A stretch of 64,000 nucleotides of DNA, taken from the NCBI GenBank assembly GCA_021773355.1, contig JAJFKE010000054.1:1-64000 (forward strand), read 5' to 3'. Positions 1 through 6,967 of this stretch are shown piece by piece; the stretch's first letter is position 1, and each line of letters starts with the position of its first letter. The DNA comes from Gammaproteobacteria bacterium. Its GTDB lineage: Bacteria > Pseudomonadota > Gammaproteobacteria > Pseudomonadales > Pseudohongiellaceae. The position numbers were made by a program, and so were the translations under genes. The notes beneath the pieces are model-generated. The model saw only the letters and a list, made by a program, of their open reading frames with translations. It did not search any database and was not told where the DNA came from.

Positions 1-68
1 TTACTGACCTTGCATACCTGAAGAATATTTTTTGCTAAATCTATCGCAATCACGTTTAACTTTTTCAT
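1..68 (-). CDS. IS110-family transposase, N-terminal fragment cut by the window edge
   Basis: Only the first 22 codons lie in the window; the gene runs off the left edge. The start of the protein, MKKLNVIAIDLAKN followed by ILQV, matches the N-terminus of IS110/IS1111 transposases, where the Asp of IDLAK is the first acidic residue of the DEDD (RuvC-like) catalytic site. A GGAG ribosome-binding site sits a few bases upstream of the ATG at 66-68. These enzymes move the element using a structured guide RNA encoded in an untranslated end. Whether the gene is intact cannot be judged from here. Confidence 0.8.
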   Translation of the reverse strand, partial: MKKLNVIAIDLAKNILQVCKVS

Positions 69-100
69 TGTATGGACTCCGTTGTTTTTTGAAGAGACTT

Positions 101-120
101 CACCCTAATTTGTTAGGGTG
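101..120. repeat. Short palindrome upstream of the IS110 transposase
   Basis: CACCCTAA and TTAGGGTG form a perfect 8-bp inverted repeat with a 4-base spacer, beginning 33 bp upstream of the transposase start codon. IS1111-group elements carry short inverted repeats near their ends, so this may lie close to the element's left end. It could equally be part of the structured non-coding end, or unrelated. Confidence 0.4.
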
Positions 121-322
121 GTGGAGTCCACACATCGCAAATGCCTCTCGTATTTAAGTTCCCACCCAACTCCTGTCCAAAAAGCGTCTTCACCAATAGA
201 AATTGAATCATTTTGTAAGTAACCAACATAGATTAGTTCTTCTATGTGAGTACGAATGGCATGGGCATGACACGATTTACTAAAATCCGCAGCTCTGATT
301 TTATCTCAGGCACTGTCATCAT
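105..322 (-). pseudogene. Possible frameshifted small ORF of unknown function
   Basis: On the minus strand an ATG at 322-320 opens a reading frame starting MMTVPEIKSELR. A second frame, ending at the TAG at 105-107, continues with HAHAIRTHIEELIYVGYL and then DAFWTGVGWELKYER. A single-base shift near positions 270-275 would join them into one protein of about 72 residues with protein-like composition. I do not recognise the family. It may be a decayed small gene beside the IS110 element, or chance. Confidence 0.25.
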
Positions 323-476
323 CAAACTCTCATTGAACTATGAACTTGCCTAAAAAGGTGTAACCCTCATATGTTTAACACTGACAAATATTATGGGATA
401 ATCGGATACTTTACCCAGCCAGTTTTACGGGAACTAGCGATCAGATAATATGAGTTAGGACATGGCATGAAGGCTA

Positions 477-727
477 AAACGTCGTCGCCAAGATTATATA
501 GAAACGGTTTATATTGATAATGTGTACGTGAAAATTCACGGAAAGTGACGCTATTCGTGGGAGCTATTGACTTAGATAGCGAGGTTTTTGAAGTGTATCT
601 ACAGAAAACGCGTAATTATAATCGACAAACTACACCCAAAAAAATAGCAACTCCACATCATCTCTTTAATGATTGTGTTTTACTGTTTGAAAAATCATCC
701 TATATGCTAATTGACTATGATCAATAA
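477..727 (+). pseudogene. Decayed IS6-family (IS26-like) transposase remnant
   Basis: One plus-strand frame from about 477 reads KRRRQDYIETVYIDN and then VYVKIHGK, followed by a TGA stop at 546-548 and RYSW. The neighbouring frame then continues AIDLDSEVFEVYLQKTRN. Together these resemble the catalytic core of IS6-family DDE transposases, in which a first-Asp segment (Y-x-D-x-x-Y-V-K-x-x-G-K) is followed by (Y)LWRAID-x-(D/H)-G-E-V-L-D-(I/V)-x-x-Q. A stop and a frameshift near 560 mean it is inactive. The downstream part has no further recognisable transposase sequence, so only an internal fragment survives. The ATG-less 60-residue frame 545-727 is part of this relic and not a separate gene. 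Confidence 0.6.
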
Positions 728-834
728 CAATAGTCTATTTCCTAGACTCCACTGTACAAAGGGAATACATTTTTAACGTATGTAGTTCAATATCCGTAAT
801 TTCATTCAGCTCTGTAATATTTAAGAGCAGGTCT

Positions 835-2298
835 ATGATTAGACAGATAACACTTATCTTGCTGATAATTTTTGCAGCTGCAAATCCTGAGCAGGTCTAC
901 GCCTGTAGTTTTGAAGACACGAACGGGGATAGTCTAATTCTATCAACCGGACAGGCAAGCATCTCCGGTCAGTCATTGATAATCCTTAACGGCGTGACGT
1001 TCAGCAATGTCGTTTACAATAACATTCCACTGAATCTGGATATCGCAAATCTCCGATGGTCTGTTGACCCTCCGTACCCATCTGCTGGCCTACTTGATCT
1101 GACCACTGCTTCGGTCATATTAATCGGTGACAATGACATCAGGTTTGAGAGACTTACCTACGCGGGCAATTTATACAATGTCACTATAGTATTGAATCCG
1201 GATGGAACTTTTTCAGGAAAAGATGTAAGTGAGTGGCAAGAAGGCAGCGTTGATGACAGTCCTGTTACTGATTTCGGTTCCTGGATAGGAAGTGGGGGTC
1301 TCGATGAGACCAGCGAAGACAATCCACGGTTTACATTAAACCTTTGCGATACCCGATCAATAAGGATTGCAGTAGATTCGGAGGTAGACAATTATCTGTA
1401 CCTGCTAGACGAAGATGGCAACATAGTTGCTGAAAATGATGATCGCGATAGTGCAGGCGGCAATCTTAACGCCGCCATAGATGCAACCTTAGACCGAGGC
1501 ATCTATACTATTGTTGTTGCAACATACAATCCTGGGGAGACTGATATTTTTAATATCAGTGTGGCTCCAGATCCGGATGCTCCAGGCTCCAATTTTTTGG
1601 GGGGAGCGCTAAATTTAATTGCCATTCCTGGTTCTAATTTTGTTAGTTATGCTTCGCTCGGGGGTCGCGTCAGCAATGCTGCTACAGGAGAGCCGATAGT
1701 CGGGGCAGAAATTGACGTGAACAGTTTTGTTGCGGGATTTTCGAGTGTCATCGCTTACAGTAATAACACCGGATATTATTTTCTACGTGTTTTTTCAGAT
1801 CGCCTGCAAGCAGGCAACACGTTTTGGGCAAACGCCGCGGCCATAGGCTGTACTCCATCGGAAAACCAATTTACTACTGTCGATCCAATTACTAAGCATG
1901 CGGTAATAGATTTTGGTCTGGCGGACTGTGTCGATCAGGATGATTCGAACAATGGTGACAATACCGGCAATGGAGATACCGTTCCAGAGGACAGTTCGAT
2001 CTCGATTGAAACAGCCTCCTGCACAGCTGTGCGGTTCTCTTTCGGTACTATTCAGTACAACGAGATCAACGTTTCCGGCACTGCCTCAGGTCCGGTAGGT
2101 GCTTTTATTAATGGGACTAATAGCCTCCAATGTACCGCATGGACGAATTGTGAGCGTCAACCAGGAGAACCAGCCAGCACAAACTGGACAGATTATTCCA
2201 CTACCACTACGGCGTCCCCCCAAAATTGGACGTGGACCTTAGCAGGTACAGCCAGCGGGAACTCCGCAACAGCGACAGTCAATTGTCCGACCATTTGA
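835..2298 (+). CDS. Secreted protein with PPC-like and carboxypeptidase-regulatory-like domains
   Basis: The protein has 487 residues. An N-terminal signal peptide is visible (hydrophobic residues 6-17, likely cleavage near the Ala/Cys around residue 23). Residues about 145-245 look like a bacterial pre-peptidase C-terminal (PPC) beta-sandwich, with D-x-Y-L-Y-L-L-D-E-D-G-N followed by GIYTIVVATY. Residues about 275-360 resemble a CnaB/carboxypeptidase-regulatory-like fold (GGRVSNAATGEPIVGAEI). The C-terminal part is rich in Ser, Thr and Cys. No catalytic motif is visible, so it is best read as an extracellular or periplasmic adhesive or accessory protein. It lies alone between IS remnants, which suggests an acquired cargo gene. 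Function unknown. Confidence 0.7.
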   Translation: MIRQITLILLIIFAAANPEQVYACSFEDTNGDSLILSTGQASISGQSLIILNGVTFSNVVYNNIPLNLDIANLRWSVDPPYPSAGLLDLTTASVILIGDNDIRFERLTYAGNLYNVTIVLNPDGTFSGKDVSEWQEGSVDDSPVTDFGSWIGSGGLDETSEDNPRFTLNLCDTRSIRIAVDSEVDNYLYLLDEDGNIVAENDDRDSAGGNLNAAIDATLDRGIYTIVVATYNPGETDIFNISVAPDPDAPGSNFLGGALNLIAIPGSNFVSYASLGGRVSNAATGEPIVGAEIDVNSFVAGFSSVIAYSNNTGYYFLRVFSDRLQAGNTFWANAAAIGCTPSENQFTTVDPITKHAVIDFGLADCVDQDDSNNGDNTGNGDTVPEDSSISIETASCTAVRFSFGTIQYNEINVSGTASGPVGAFINGTNSLQCTAWTNCERQPGEPASTNWTDYSTTTTASPQNWTWTLAGTASGNSATATVNCPTI

Positions 2299-2348
2299 TG
2301 GATGAGAACTTCTCAAACATTGTTAGCACACCATAGTAAGATACACCT

Positions 2349-2390
2349 CTGGACTTCCCAGAGTTTCGTAGACACATCCAGTCTTTCAAT
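2349..2390 (+). repeat. Direct repeat copy A (IS-end-like, 42 bp)
   Basis: Begins CTGGACTTCCCAG and contains TAGACACATCCA then TCTTTCAAT. It matches the sequence at 3797-3838 in the same orientation at about 36 of 42 positions without gaps. The pair brackets the XRE relic and the mazEF pair. The arrangement looks like solo ends left by a lost insertion sequence; an IS3-type end is possible, but the family is not certain. Confidence 0.6.
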
Positions 2391-2392
2391 CA

Positions 2393-2849
2393 TTGTCCAT
2401 TATGGAAGGCCAGAGACGCGTTGCCTTTTTGCCATTTGTAAGCACGTCACTTAAGTCATTGATTCCTAAGCCTTATGAGTTTCAGCCAAAAACTCTGGGT
2501 GAGCATACCCGCAAACGGAGACCCTTCCTTTCTATGTCACAAGCAGAAGTAGCGTCTCTCTTTAGTAGGACCTCATTTACTATTGGTAACTGGGAAAACG
2601 GCATCACCAAGCCGGGAATTCACCATGTTCCTACTCTGATAAAGTTTCTTGGCTACGATCCGAAACCGCCGAATCCTAAATCCATTGCCGAGCGGCTGGC
2701 AGCCAAGAGACGTGAGCTCGGGTTGACCCAGCGAGCAGCTGCCCGGAAACTCGGTGTGGATCCTTCAACTTAGTCAAGTTGCGAGAGTAGTGGAACAATT
2801 ATGGCGCTCGTGCACCGGCGACTTCTCGACGCGTTCCTGGGTCTTTCTG
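2393..2849 (+). pseudogene. XRE-type helix-turn-helix regulator interrupted by an in-frame TAG
   Basis: From TTG 2393 or ATG 2402 the frame encodes 126 residues. It contains PKPYEFQPKTLGEH, SQAEVASLFSRTSFTIGNWE and PTLIKFLGYDP, and then a second helix-turn-helix, LAAKRRELGLTQRAAARKLG. This is the orphan double-XRE family common in proteobacteria. The frame stops at TAG 2771-2773, just after VDPST, yet the same frame stays open and resumes SSCESSGTIMALVHRRLLDAFLGL, which is the expected C-terminal continuation (ST-x-x-x-WE...RRLLDAFL). So a point nonsense mutation splits the gene. The later part of the open frame, up to 3046, has no family resemblance. It is probably inactive unless the TAG is read through. 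Confidence 0.65.
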
Positions 2850-3055
2850 TAACCGAAGTGATTGTATATATGAAGAATAAATGGAGTGACCGACACAGGA
2901 GACAAGGGGGTTGTGCAACCACTGCTTTTGATTCCGACTATTTATTAGGGAGATTGCCCAATCCCAAGGGGTTATATTTCATCGGTTCTTCAATCCAGTT
3001 TGCAGTCTGCCTAGTTGATTTGCGAGAGAGGGTGAGAATAGTGTAGGTTTTACTA

Positions 3056-3092
3056 GAGTATAACTTTCGGATTAGTTATACTCCGGTATAAC
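3056..3092 (+). promoter_or_regulatory. Palindromic operator upstream of mazEF
   Basis: GAGTATAAC at 3056-3064 is repeated in perfect inverted form as GTTATACTC at 3075-3083, and a third half-site (GGTATAAC) follows at 3085-3092. The block lies 25 to 60 bp upstream of the antitoxin start. MazE/AbrB-type antitoxins bind such palindromes and repress their own operon, so this is the likely autoregulatory operator. Binding itself is inference. Confidence 0.6.
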
Positions 3093-3116
3093 TTAATGGT
3101 CGCAGGAGTGATTTCA

Positions 3117-3371
3117 ATGAGTACGATAGCAATCCGAAAGTCCGGGAGTGCCAAAATAATTAGCATCCCTAAACCAATTACAGACATGCTGGGCTTGGAT
3201 ATTGGTTCAAAGCTTGAATTGACGGTAAAAGACCAAAAGATCGTTTTAACGCCCGTAGAAGAGACCTACACCCTTGAATCGTTGCTCGAAGGCACTTCCA
3301 GAAAGGACTACGCCCTAGACGCCGAAGGGCAAGAATGGATGGACACTAAACCTGTGGGTAAGGAGATTTGA
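3117..3371 (+). CDS. mazE: MazE/AbrB-type antitoxin
   Basis: The protein is 84 residues from the ATG at 3117, chosen because AGGAG lies 8 bases upstream; an ATG at 3096 is possible but lacks a site. The N-terminal half is a swapped-hairpin AbrB/SpoVT DNA-binding domain (AIRKSGSAKIISIPK, then LDIGSKLELTVKDQKIVLTP). The C-terminal tail (about residues 46-84: YTLESLLEG, with acidic stretches) is the flexible toxin-binding segment typical of MazE/ChpS. It neutralises the co-encoded ribonuclease and should repress the operon through the upstream palindrome. Its stop codon overlaps the toxin start by one base, indicating translational coupling. Confidence 0.88.
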   Translation: MSTIAIRKSGSAKIISIPKPITDMLGLDIGSKLELTVKDQKIVLTPVEETYTLESLLEGTSRKDYALDAEGQEWMDTKPVGKEI

Positions 3372-3700
3372 TGTACTTGCCGGAGCAGGGCGATATCGTC
3401 CTATTAGATTTTAACCCAAGTTCCGGCCGAGAAATTATGAAACGGCGGCCGGCTGTTGTCTTATCCAGGAGAATGTTTAACGATACGACAGGGTTTGCGG
3501 TGGTGGCCCCAATAACTAGCACCACTCAGAGAATGAAGTTGCATGTTTTTTTACCTGATGGCATAGCCACCAGCGGATATGTTCTCATTCACCAATTAAA
3601 GTCTGTGGATTTTGCCGCACGGAATGTTGAGTTTGTTGAAAGTGTGCCCGAAGCAACCCTCAAAAACGCCACGAAAATGGCACAGCTCATCCTCAGTTAG
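3371..3700 (+). CDS. mazF: MazF/PemK-family mRNA interferase toxin
   Basis: The protein is 109 residues from ATG 3371, which overlaps the antitoxin TGA (TGATG). AAGGAG at 3360-3365 serves as the ribosome-binding site. The sequence shows the CcdB/PemK-like barrel: PEQGDIVLLDFNPSSG near the N-terminus, RRPAVVLS with the conserved catalytic-loop Arg, then VVAPITSTT with the conserved Thr, and VLIHQLKSVDF. The family cleaves single-stranded mRNA at short motifs and halts growth when the labile antitoxin decays. It appears intact. Its position between IS-like repeats fits an acquired stress or addiction module. Confidence 0.9.
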   Translation: MYLPEQGDIVLLDFNPSSGREIMKRRPAVVLSRRMFNDTTGFAVVAPITSTTQRMKLHVFLPDGIATSGYVLIHQLKSVDFAARNVEFVESVPEATLKNATKMAQLILS

Positions 3701-3796
3701 TCAAAGGTTCGGTTTCTGCTTACTTTTAGCTTGGTACTTTTGTATTGGCTCCTCGCTAAATGATTTGTTTAAGTGAGTTTTTGTTGAATTCAGTGA

Positions 3797-3838
3797 CTGG
3801 ACTTCCCAGGTTTCAATAGACACATCCAATCTTTCAAT
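3797..3838 (+). repeat. Direct repeat copy B (IS-end-like, 42 bp)
   Basis: Second copy of the repeat at 2349-2390, same orientation, 1,448 bp away, also starting CTGGACTTCCCAG and containing TAGACACATCCA. Only 24 bp separate it from the comM-like relic, so this end marks the boundary of the accessory patch. Confidence 0.6.
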
Positions 3839-3862
3839 TGACAACCAATGTGGAAATCTAAA

Positions 3863-3908
3863 GATTCACCGCCGCCAACAATGGAAAGTTAGCAGGAAAC
3901 TTGACTCT
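3863..3908 (-). pseudogene. 46-bp relic resembling an internal piece of comM
   Basis: Positions 3863-3908 match 4562-4607, inside the intact comM gene 699 bp away, at 37 of 46 positions without gaps and in the same orientation. On the minus strand the relic reads VKFPANFPLLAAVN, against VKFPANFQLLAAMN in comM. The homology stops abruptly at both sides, against the repeat-side DNA on the left and the ubiK remnant on the right. It is too short and diverged to be functional; it records a rearrangement or recombination event. Confidence 0.6.
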
Positions 3909-4097
3909 CATGCCCTCAATATAGAGCAACTGCTAAAAACAAGTTTTTCCAGTTTGAATTTGCTGAGCCGAGAAGAATTTGATGCGCAACGTGGCACACT
4001 AGAGCGTGCAGAAAAACGTATTGCCGAGTTGGAGCAGACGATTAGCGAACTCGGCGACAGACTAGAAAGCCTGGAGCCACAGTCATCTGATAATTGA
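3909..4097 (+). pseudogene. ubiK: 5'-truncated ubiK (YqiC/BMFP-family ubiquinone biosynthesis accessory factor)
   Basis: The frame ending at TGA 4095-4097 encodes IEQLLKTSFSSLNLLSREEF followed by D-A-Q-R and a heptad-rich helix (LERAEKRIAELEQTISEL). This is the C-terminal two-thirds of UbiK/YqiC proteins (core S/T-R-E-E-F-D-x-Q then coiled coil). The family is normally about 80-90 residues and helps UbiJ assemble the ubiquinone hydroxylase complex. Here the first 20-30 residues and any start codon are missing, replaced by the comM-like relic. Its 3' end overlaps convergently by 15 bp with the 3' end of comM. A functional copy may exist elsewhere. Confidence 0.7.
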
Positions 4098-5606
4098 TTT
4101 GATGAACTGACAGCGCCGATAACTCACGGCCTCCATTAAATCTCTTTCTCTTATTTCCCCACTCCCTTCATAGTCAGCTATGGTTTTCGCCATCTTTATC
4201 ACCCGATGGGTTGCACGCGCCGACAGTCCAAGTTTATCCATACTGGTGGCGAGCAATTTATTGAGAGATTTATTCAGCCGACAGTATTCGCCTAACTCGA
4301 CAAGTGACAATTCGGCATTGAGTTTTCCTTCTCGCTGGGTTTGTCGCTCACGACACTGGCTGACTTTATGACGCACTTGTTTCCAATCCATGACTTCATC
4401 ACTTTCTTGTAACAACTCCGCCTGAGACAGAGCGGGTACTTCGATAATCAGGTCTAGCCGATCCAGCAATGGCCCTGAAAGCCTACTCAGATAGCGGTCT
4501 ATTCGATCTTCGGTACATCGGCATTCATGGCGTGGGTCGCTAGCATAGCCGCAGGGGCAAGGATTCATCGCCGCCAGTAATTGAAAGTTGGCTGGGAATT
4601 TGACGCTATAGTTAGCTCGGCTAACAGTGATCTCCCCGGACTCCAAAGGCTCCCTCAAGGCATCCAGTACGCTGGGTTTGAACTCAGTTAATTCATCCAG
4701 AAATAGAACTCCGCGATGAGCCAGACTTATCTCACCAGGACTCACCCTGTTTCCACCCCCGACGAGCGCGACAGCGGTGGCTGTGTGATGCGGGTTTCGA
4801 ATAGATCTTCTGTTCCAGTCGCTATTACTAATACTCATTCTAGCGGCAGATTTTATGGTGGCTACTTCAAGGGCTTCTGTTTCATCCAAATTGGGTAGCA
4901 GGGCGATAAGCAAATTTGCCAGCAAGGTTTTCCCGCTACCGGGTGGCCCTACCATAAGAAGATTATGCCCGCCGGCTGCCGCTATTTGTACGGCCCTCTT
5001 TGCCAACGACTGCCCCTTCACCTGTGGGAAGCCATCACACGCGGTGTCATTGACTTGATTGGCTTGCTTTCGGCCAGTACAAGCTTGCAGCTCTGCGCCA
5101 CTGGCAAAGTGTTGCAGCAATTCCAGCAAGCTGCTGACACAAAAACTTCTTGTATAGCCAACCAATTCGAGTTCCCCTCGATTCGCAGCTGGCAGCAGAA
5201 TCTTGTTGCTATTCTTCTTCGCGCCGAGAATAGCTGCGACAGCTCCCTGCACCTCTCGAGTTCGCCCATCCAGTGCCAGTTCGCCTAGTACTTCCATGTC
5301 CGCCAGTAGCCGCGATTCTATCTGACCCGAAGCAACAAGAATGCTAAGTGCGATTGCCAGATCGTATCTACCCCCGGCCTTTGGCAGATCGGCGGGTGCC
5401 AGATTTACCGTGATGCGCCGATTCGGGAAAGCCAGGCCCGAATTTATAATTGCACTCCTTACCCTTTCCTTACTTTCTTTAACGGCAGTCTCAGGTAGGC
5501 CAACGATAGCGAAGCCGGGCAGGCCATTCGACAAGTGAGTCTCCACAGTGACTGCAATGGCGTCTACACCCAGTAAGGCGCGAGAATGGATAGTTGCCAA
5601 GGACAT
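4083..5606 (-). CDS. comM: ComM/YifB-family AAA+ ATPase (Mg-chelatase-like)
   Basis: A 507-residue protein of usual family length. The N-terminal ChlI-like/Lon-type domain starts MSLATIHSRALLGVDA. The AAA+ core follows with Walker A (VGPPGSGKTLLA, about residues 218-229), Walker B/sensor segment (GVLFLDELTEF, about residues 296-306), NPCPCG and a Cys-containing insert (HECRCTEDRI). The C-terminal domain carries RATHRVIKMAKTIADYEG. In Vibrio and Acinetobacter ComM is a hexameric branch-migration helicase that promotes integration of transformed DNA. The gene converges with the truncated ubiK, matching the usual Pseudomonas-type neighbourhood. Intact. Confidence 0.93.
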   Translation of the reverse strand: MSLATIHSRALLGVDAIAVTVETHLSNGLPGFAIVGLPETAVKESKERVRSAIINSGLAFPNRRITVNLAPADLPKAGGRYDLAIALSILVASGQIESRLLADMEVLGELALDGRTREVQGAVAAILGAKKNSNKILLPAANRGELELVGYTRSFCVSSLLELLQHFASGAELQACTGRKQANQVNDTACDGFPQVKGQSLAKRAVQIAAAGGHNLLMVGPPGSGKTLLANLLIALLPNLDETEALEVATIKSAARMSISNSDWNRRSIRNPHHTATAVALVGGGNRVSPGEISLAHRGVLFLDELTEFKPSVLDALREPLESGEITVSRANYSVKFPANFQLLAAMNPCPCGYASDPRHECRCTEDRIDRYLSRLSGPLLDRLDLIIEVPALSQAELLQESDEVMDWKQVRHKVSQCRERQTQREGKLNAELSLVELGEYCRLNKSLNKLLATSMDKLGLSARATHRVIKMAKTIADYEGSGEIRERDLMEAVSYRRCQFIKSIIR

Positions 5607-5771
5607 AACAATTAAGTTCTTCTGTGACTATTAAGGAATAGATCACATTGTCACAGCTAGCCAGTATTCGTGGAAATCTTAGGCGTTAGAAACCCAATTA
5701 TTCCTGAGGAGCAAGCTTTGGGCCGCTGTAAATAACATCAATTGCAGAGTAAAAATAGACAAGTTACAGGC

Positions 5772-5803
5772 AAAAAAAATGAGCTGCTAACAGCTCATTT
5801 TTT
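5772..5803. terminator. Bidirectional rho-independent terminator
   Basis: TGAGCTG / CAGCTCA stem with a CTAA loop, flanked by an A-run at 5772-5779 and a T-run at 5798-5803. It works for the leftward cytochrome c5 gene that ends at 5818. Confidence 0.8.
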
Positions 5804-5817
5804 AGTCTTATTTGGTC

Positions 5818-6174
5818 TTACTTGCTGCTATCTAGCATGTACTGCACAACAGCGCGCAGGTCATCATCGGTGCAAGTGAAACACAGGCCTTTAGGAGGCA
5901 TGGTGTTTAATCCAGTTATAGCATTGGCCACAACAGCATCCATTCCTTTTTCAAGACGTGGTGCCCATACATCAGCATTACCAGGACCAACCTTCGGTGA
6001 ACCGGCAGCACCAGTGCTGTGACAGGCAAAGCATGATGCCATATAGGTAGTTTCGGCATTGAACCCATCAGTCAATTGCGCCAGTTGTACTTGTGACTGC
6101 GCATTGTCCGCTGAAATAGCTGTTGCGAAAGATGCAGCCATTACGAATAGCCCTGTCTTAGACATTGCTGACAT
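5818..6174 (-). CDS. cycB: Cytochrome c5, periplasmic electron carrier
   Basis: The protein is 118 residues from the ATG at 6174, chosen because a signal peptide then starts immediately (MSAMSKTGLFVMAAS...ISA) behind AAGAGAG; the frame stays open to an ATG at 6216. One heme-binding CFACH motif, a downstream Met ligand in MPPKG, and the CFTC cysteine pair that forms the characteristic extra disulfide identify cytochrome c5. It carries electrons in the periplasm between the bc1 complex or other donors and terminal oxidases. A paralogue follows upstream at 6273-6782. A terminator lies just after the stop. Confidence 0.88.
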   Translation of the reverse strand: MSAMSKTGLFVMAASFATAISADNAQSQVQLAQLTDGFNAETTYMASCFACHSTGAAGSPKVGPGNADVWAPRLEKGMDAVVANAITGLNTMPPKGLCFTCTDDDLRAVVQYMLDSSK

Positions 6175-6272
6175 TATTACTCTCTTAATACTTAACACGT
6201 TTAGCTCCTTACTCATTTAAAATAAATCTCAAACTTCGGTAATGAAAATTCTAAGCTAGCAAACCTTAATGT

Positions 6273-6782
6273 TTACTGACTAGTCATATAATCTACAAGC
6301 GCTCTCAGGTCATCGTCGCTACAAGTCATGCAGAGACCTTTAGCTGGCATGGCATTCAGCCCATTTGTCACATTCGCCATTACCGCATCCATTCCTTTCT
6401 CCAGACGCTCCGACCAAACCGCTTGATCACCTAGAATAGGTGCTCCTGCCGCTCCTGTACCATGACAGGCGAAGCAACTCATCTGATAGGTGGATTCGGC
6501 ATCGAAGGCTGCAACTGCTGGTTCTTCAAGGGCTGCTTCTACCACCGCCGTAACTGGTGCCGCTGCTGGCTCAGCATGGGGTGCTGTGGCGGGCATTTGG
6601 ACAGCGACCCGACCCACAGTGCTACCCACACAGGATTGACCAGCCAGGCATACCTGTCCTACAGGACGAATATTGTCCTCAATGGAATCTTGCGCCGCGG
6701 CGCTGCCAGTGAATAGCAGTAAAAATGTTACATTCATCAGCCCGAGTAGGAACAGAGGAATTTTCGCAGTCTCTGATTGCAC
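6273..6782 (-). CDS. Cytochrome c5-like protein with Ala/Pro-rich N-terminal extension
   Basis: A 169-residue protein. It has a signal peptide or anchor (hydrophobic residues about 9-30), then a low-complexity Ala/Pro/Glu linker (residues about 60-95) that includes an N-terminal Cys pair (CLAGQSC). The C-terminal cytochrome c5 domain has CFACHGTGAAGAP, the Met ligand in MPAKG, and the CMTC pair. The c5 domain is closely similar to the neighbouring gene (DAVMANVTNGLNAMP against DAVVANAITGLNTMP), so the pair arose by duplication. The linker suggests a longer tether to the membrane or a partner. Probably a periplasmic electron carrier with a distinct partner. Confidence 0.85.
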   Translation of the reverse strand: MQSETAKIPLFLLGLMNVTFLLLFTGSAAAQDSIEDNIRPVGQVCLAGQSCVGSTVGRVAVQMPATAPHAEPAAAPVTAVVEAALEEPAVAAFDAESTYQMSCFACHGTGAAGAPILGDQAVWSERLEKGMDAVMANVTNGLNAMPAKGLCMTCSDDDLRALVDYMTSQ

Positions 6783-6967
6783 AGAAATAGCTCCTTTTAA
6801 TGAATTCGTGAGATAAATACTCTGGATCAGCCTAAGTACCGCTAAATATGGGCTTAGCGACGCTGCGGCGATGAGTGCCAGAAAAAATGCAGGCGGATTA
6901 TACCGTTATTTGAGTCAGTCTGAAACACGAGTTTTCAAGAGCCGATTTCAGCTCAACGGGCTGTAGA

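Noticed and set aside
2801..3046. Separate 81-codon gene after the XRE regulator
   Set aside because: Its first 16 residues are the in-frame continuation of the regulator; the rest has no recognisable sequence, so it is part of the pseudogene.
3841..3890. Reading both repeats as carrying homologous transposase starts (W-K-x-(R/K)-D)
   Set aside because: The bases after the second repeat are explained better by the comM-like relic, so the short protein match is coincidence.
5622..5656. Cluster of TGTGA-like half-sites upstream of comM
   Set aside because: Spacing does not match a CRP dimer site (no N6 pair), so no operator is called.
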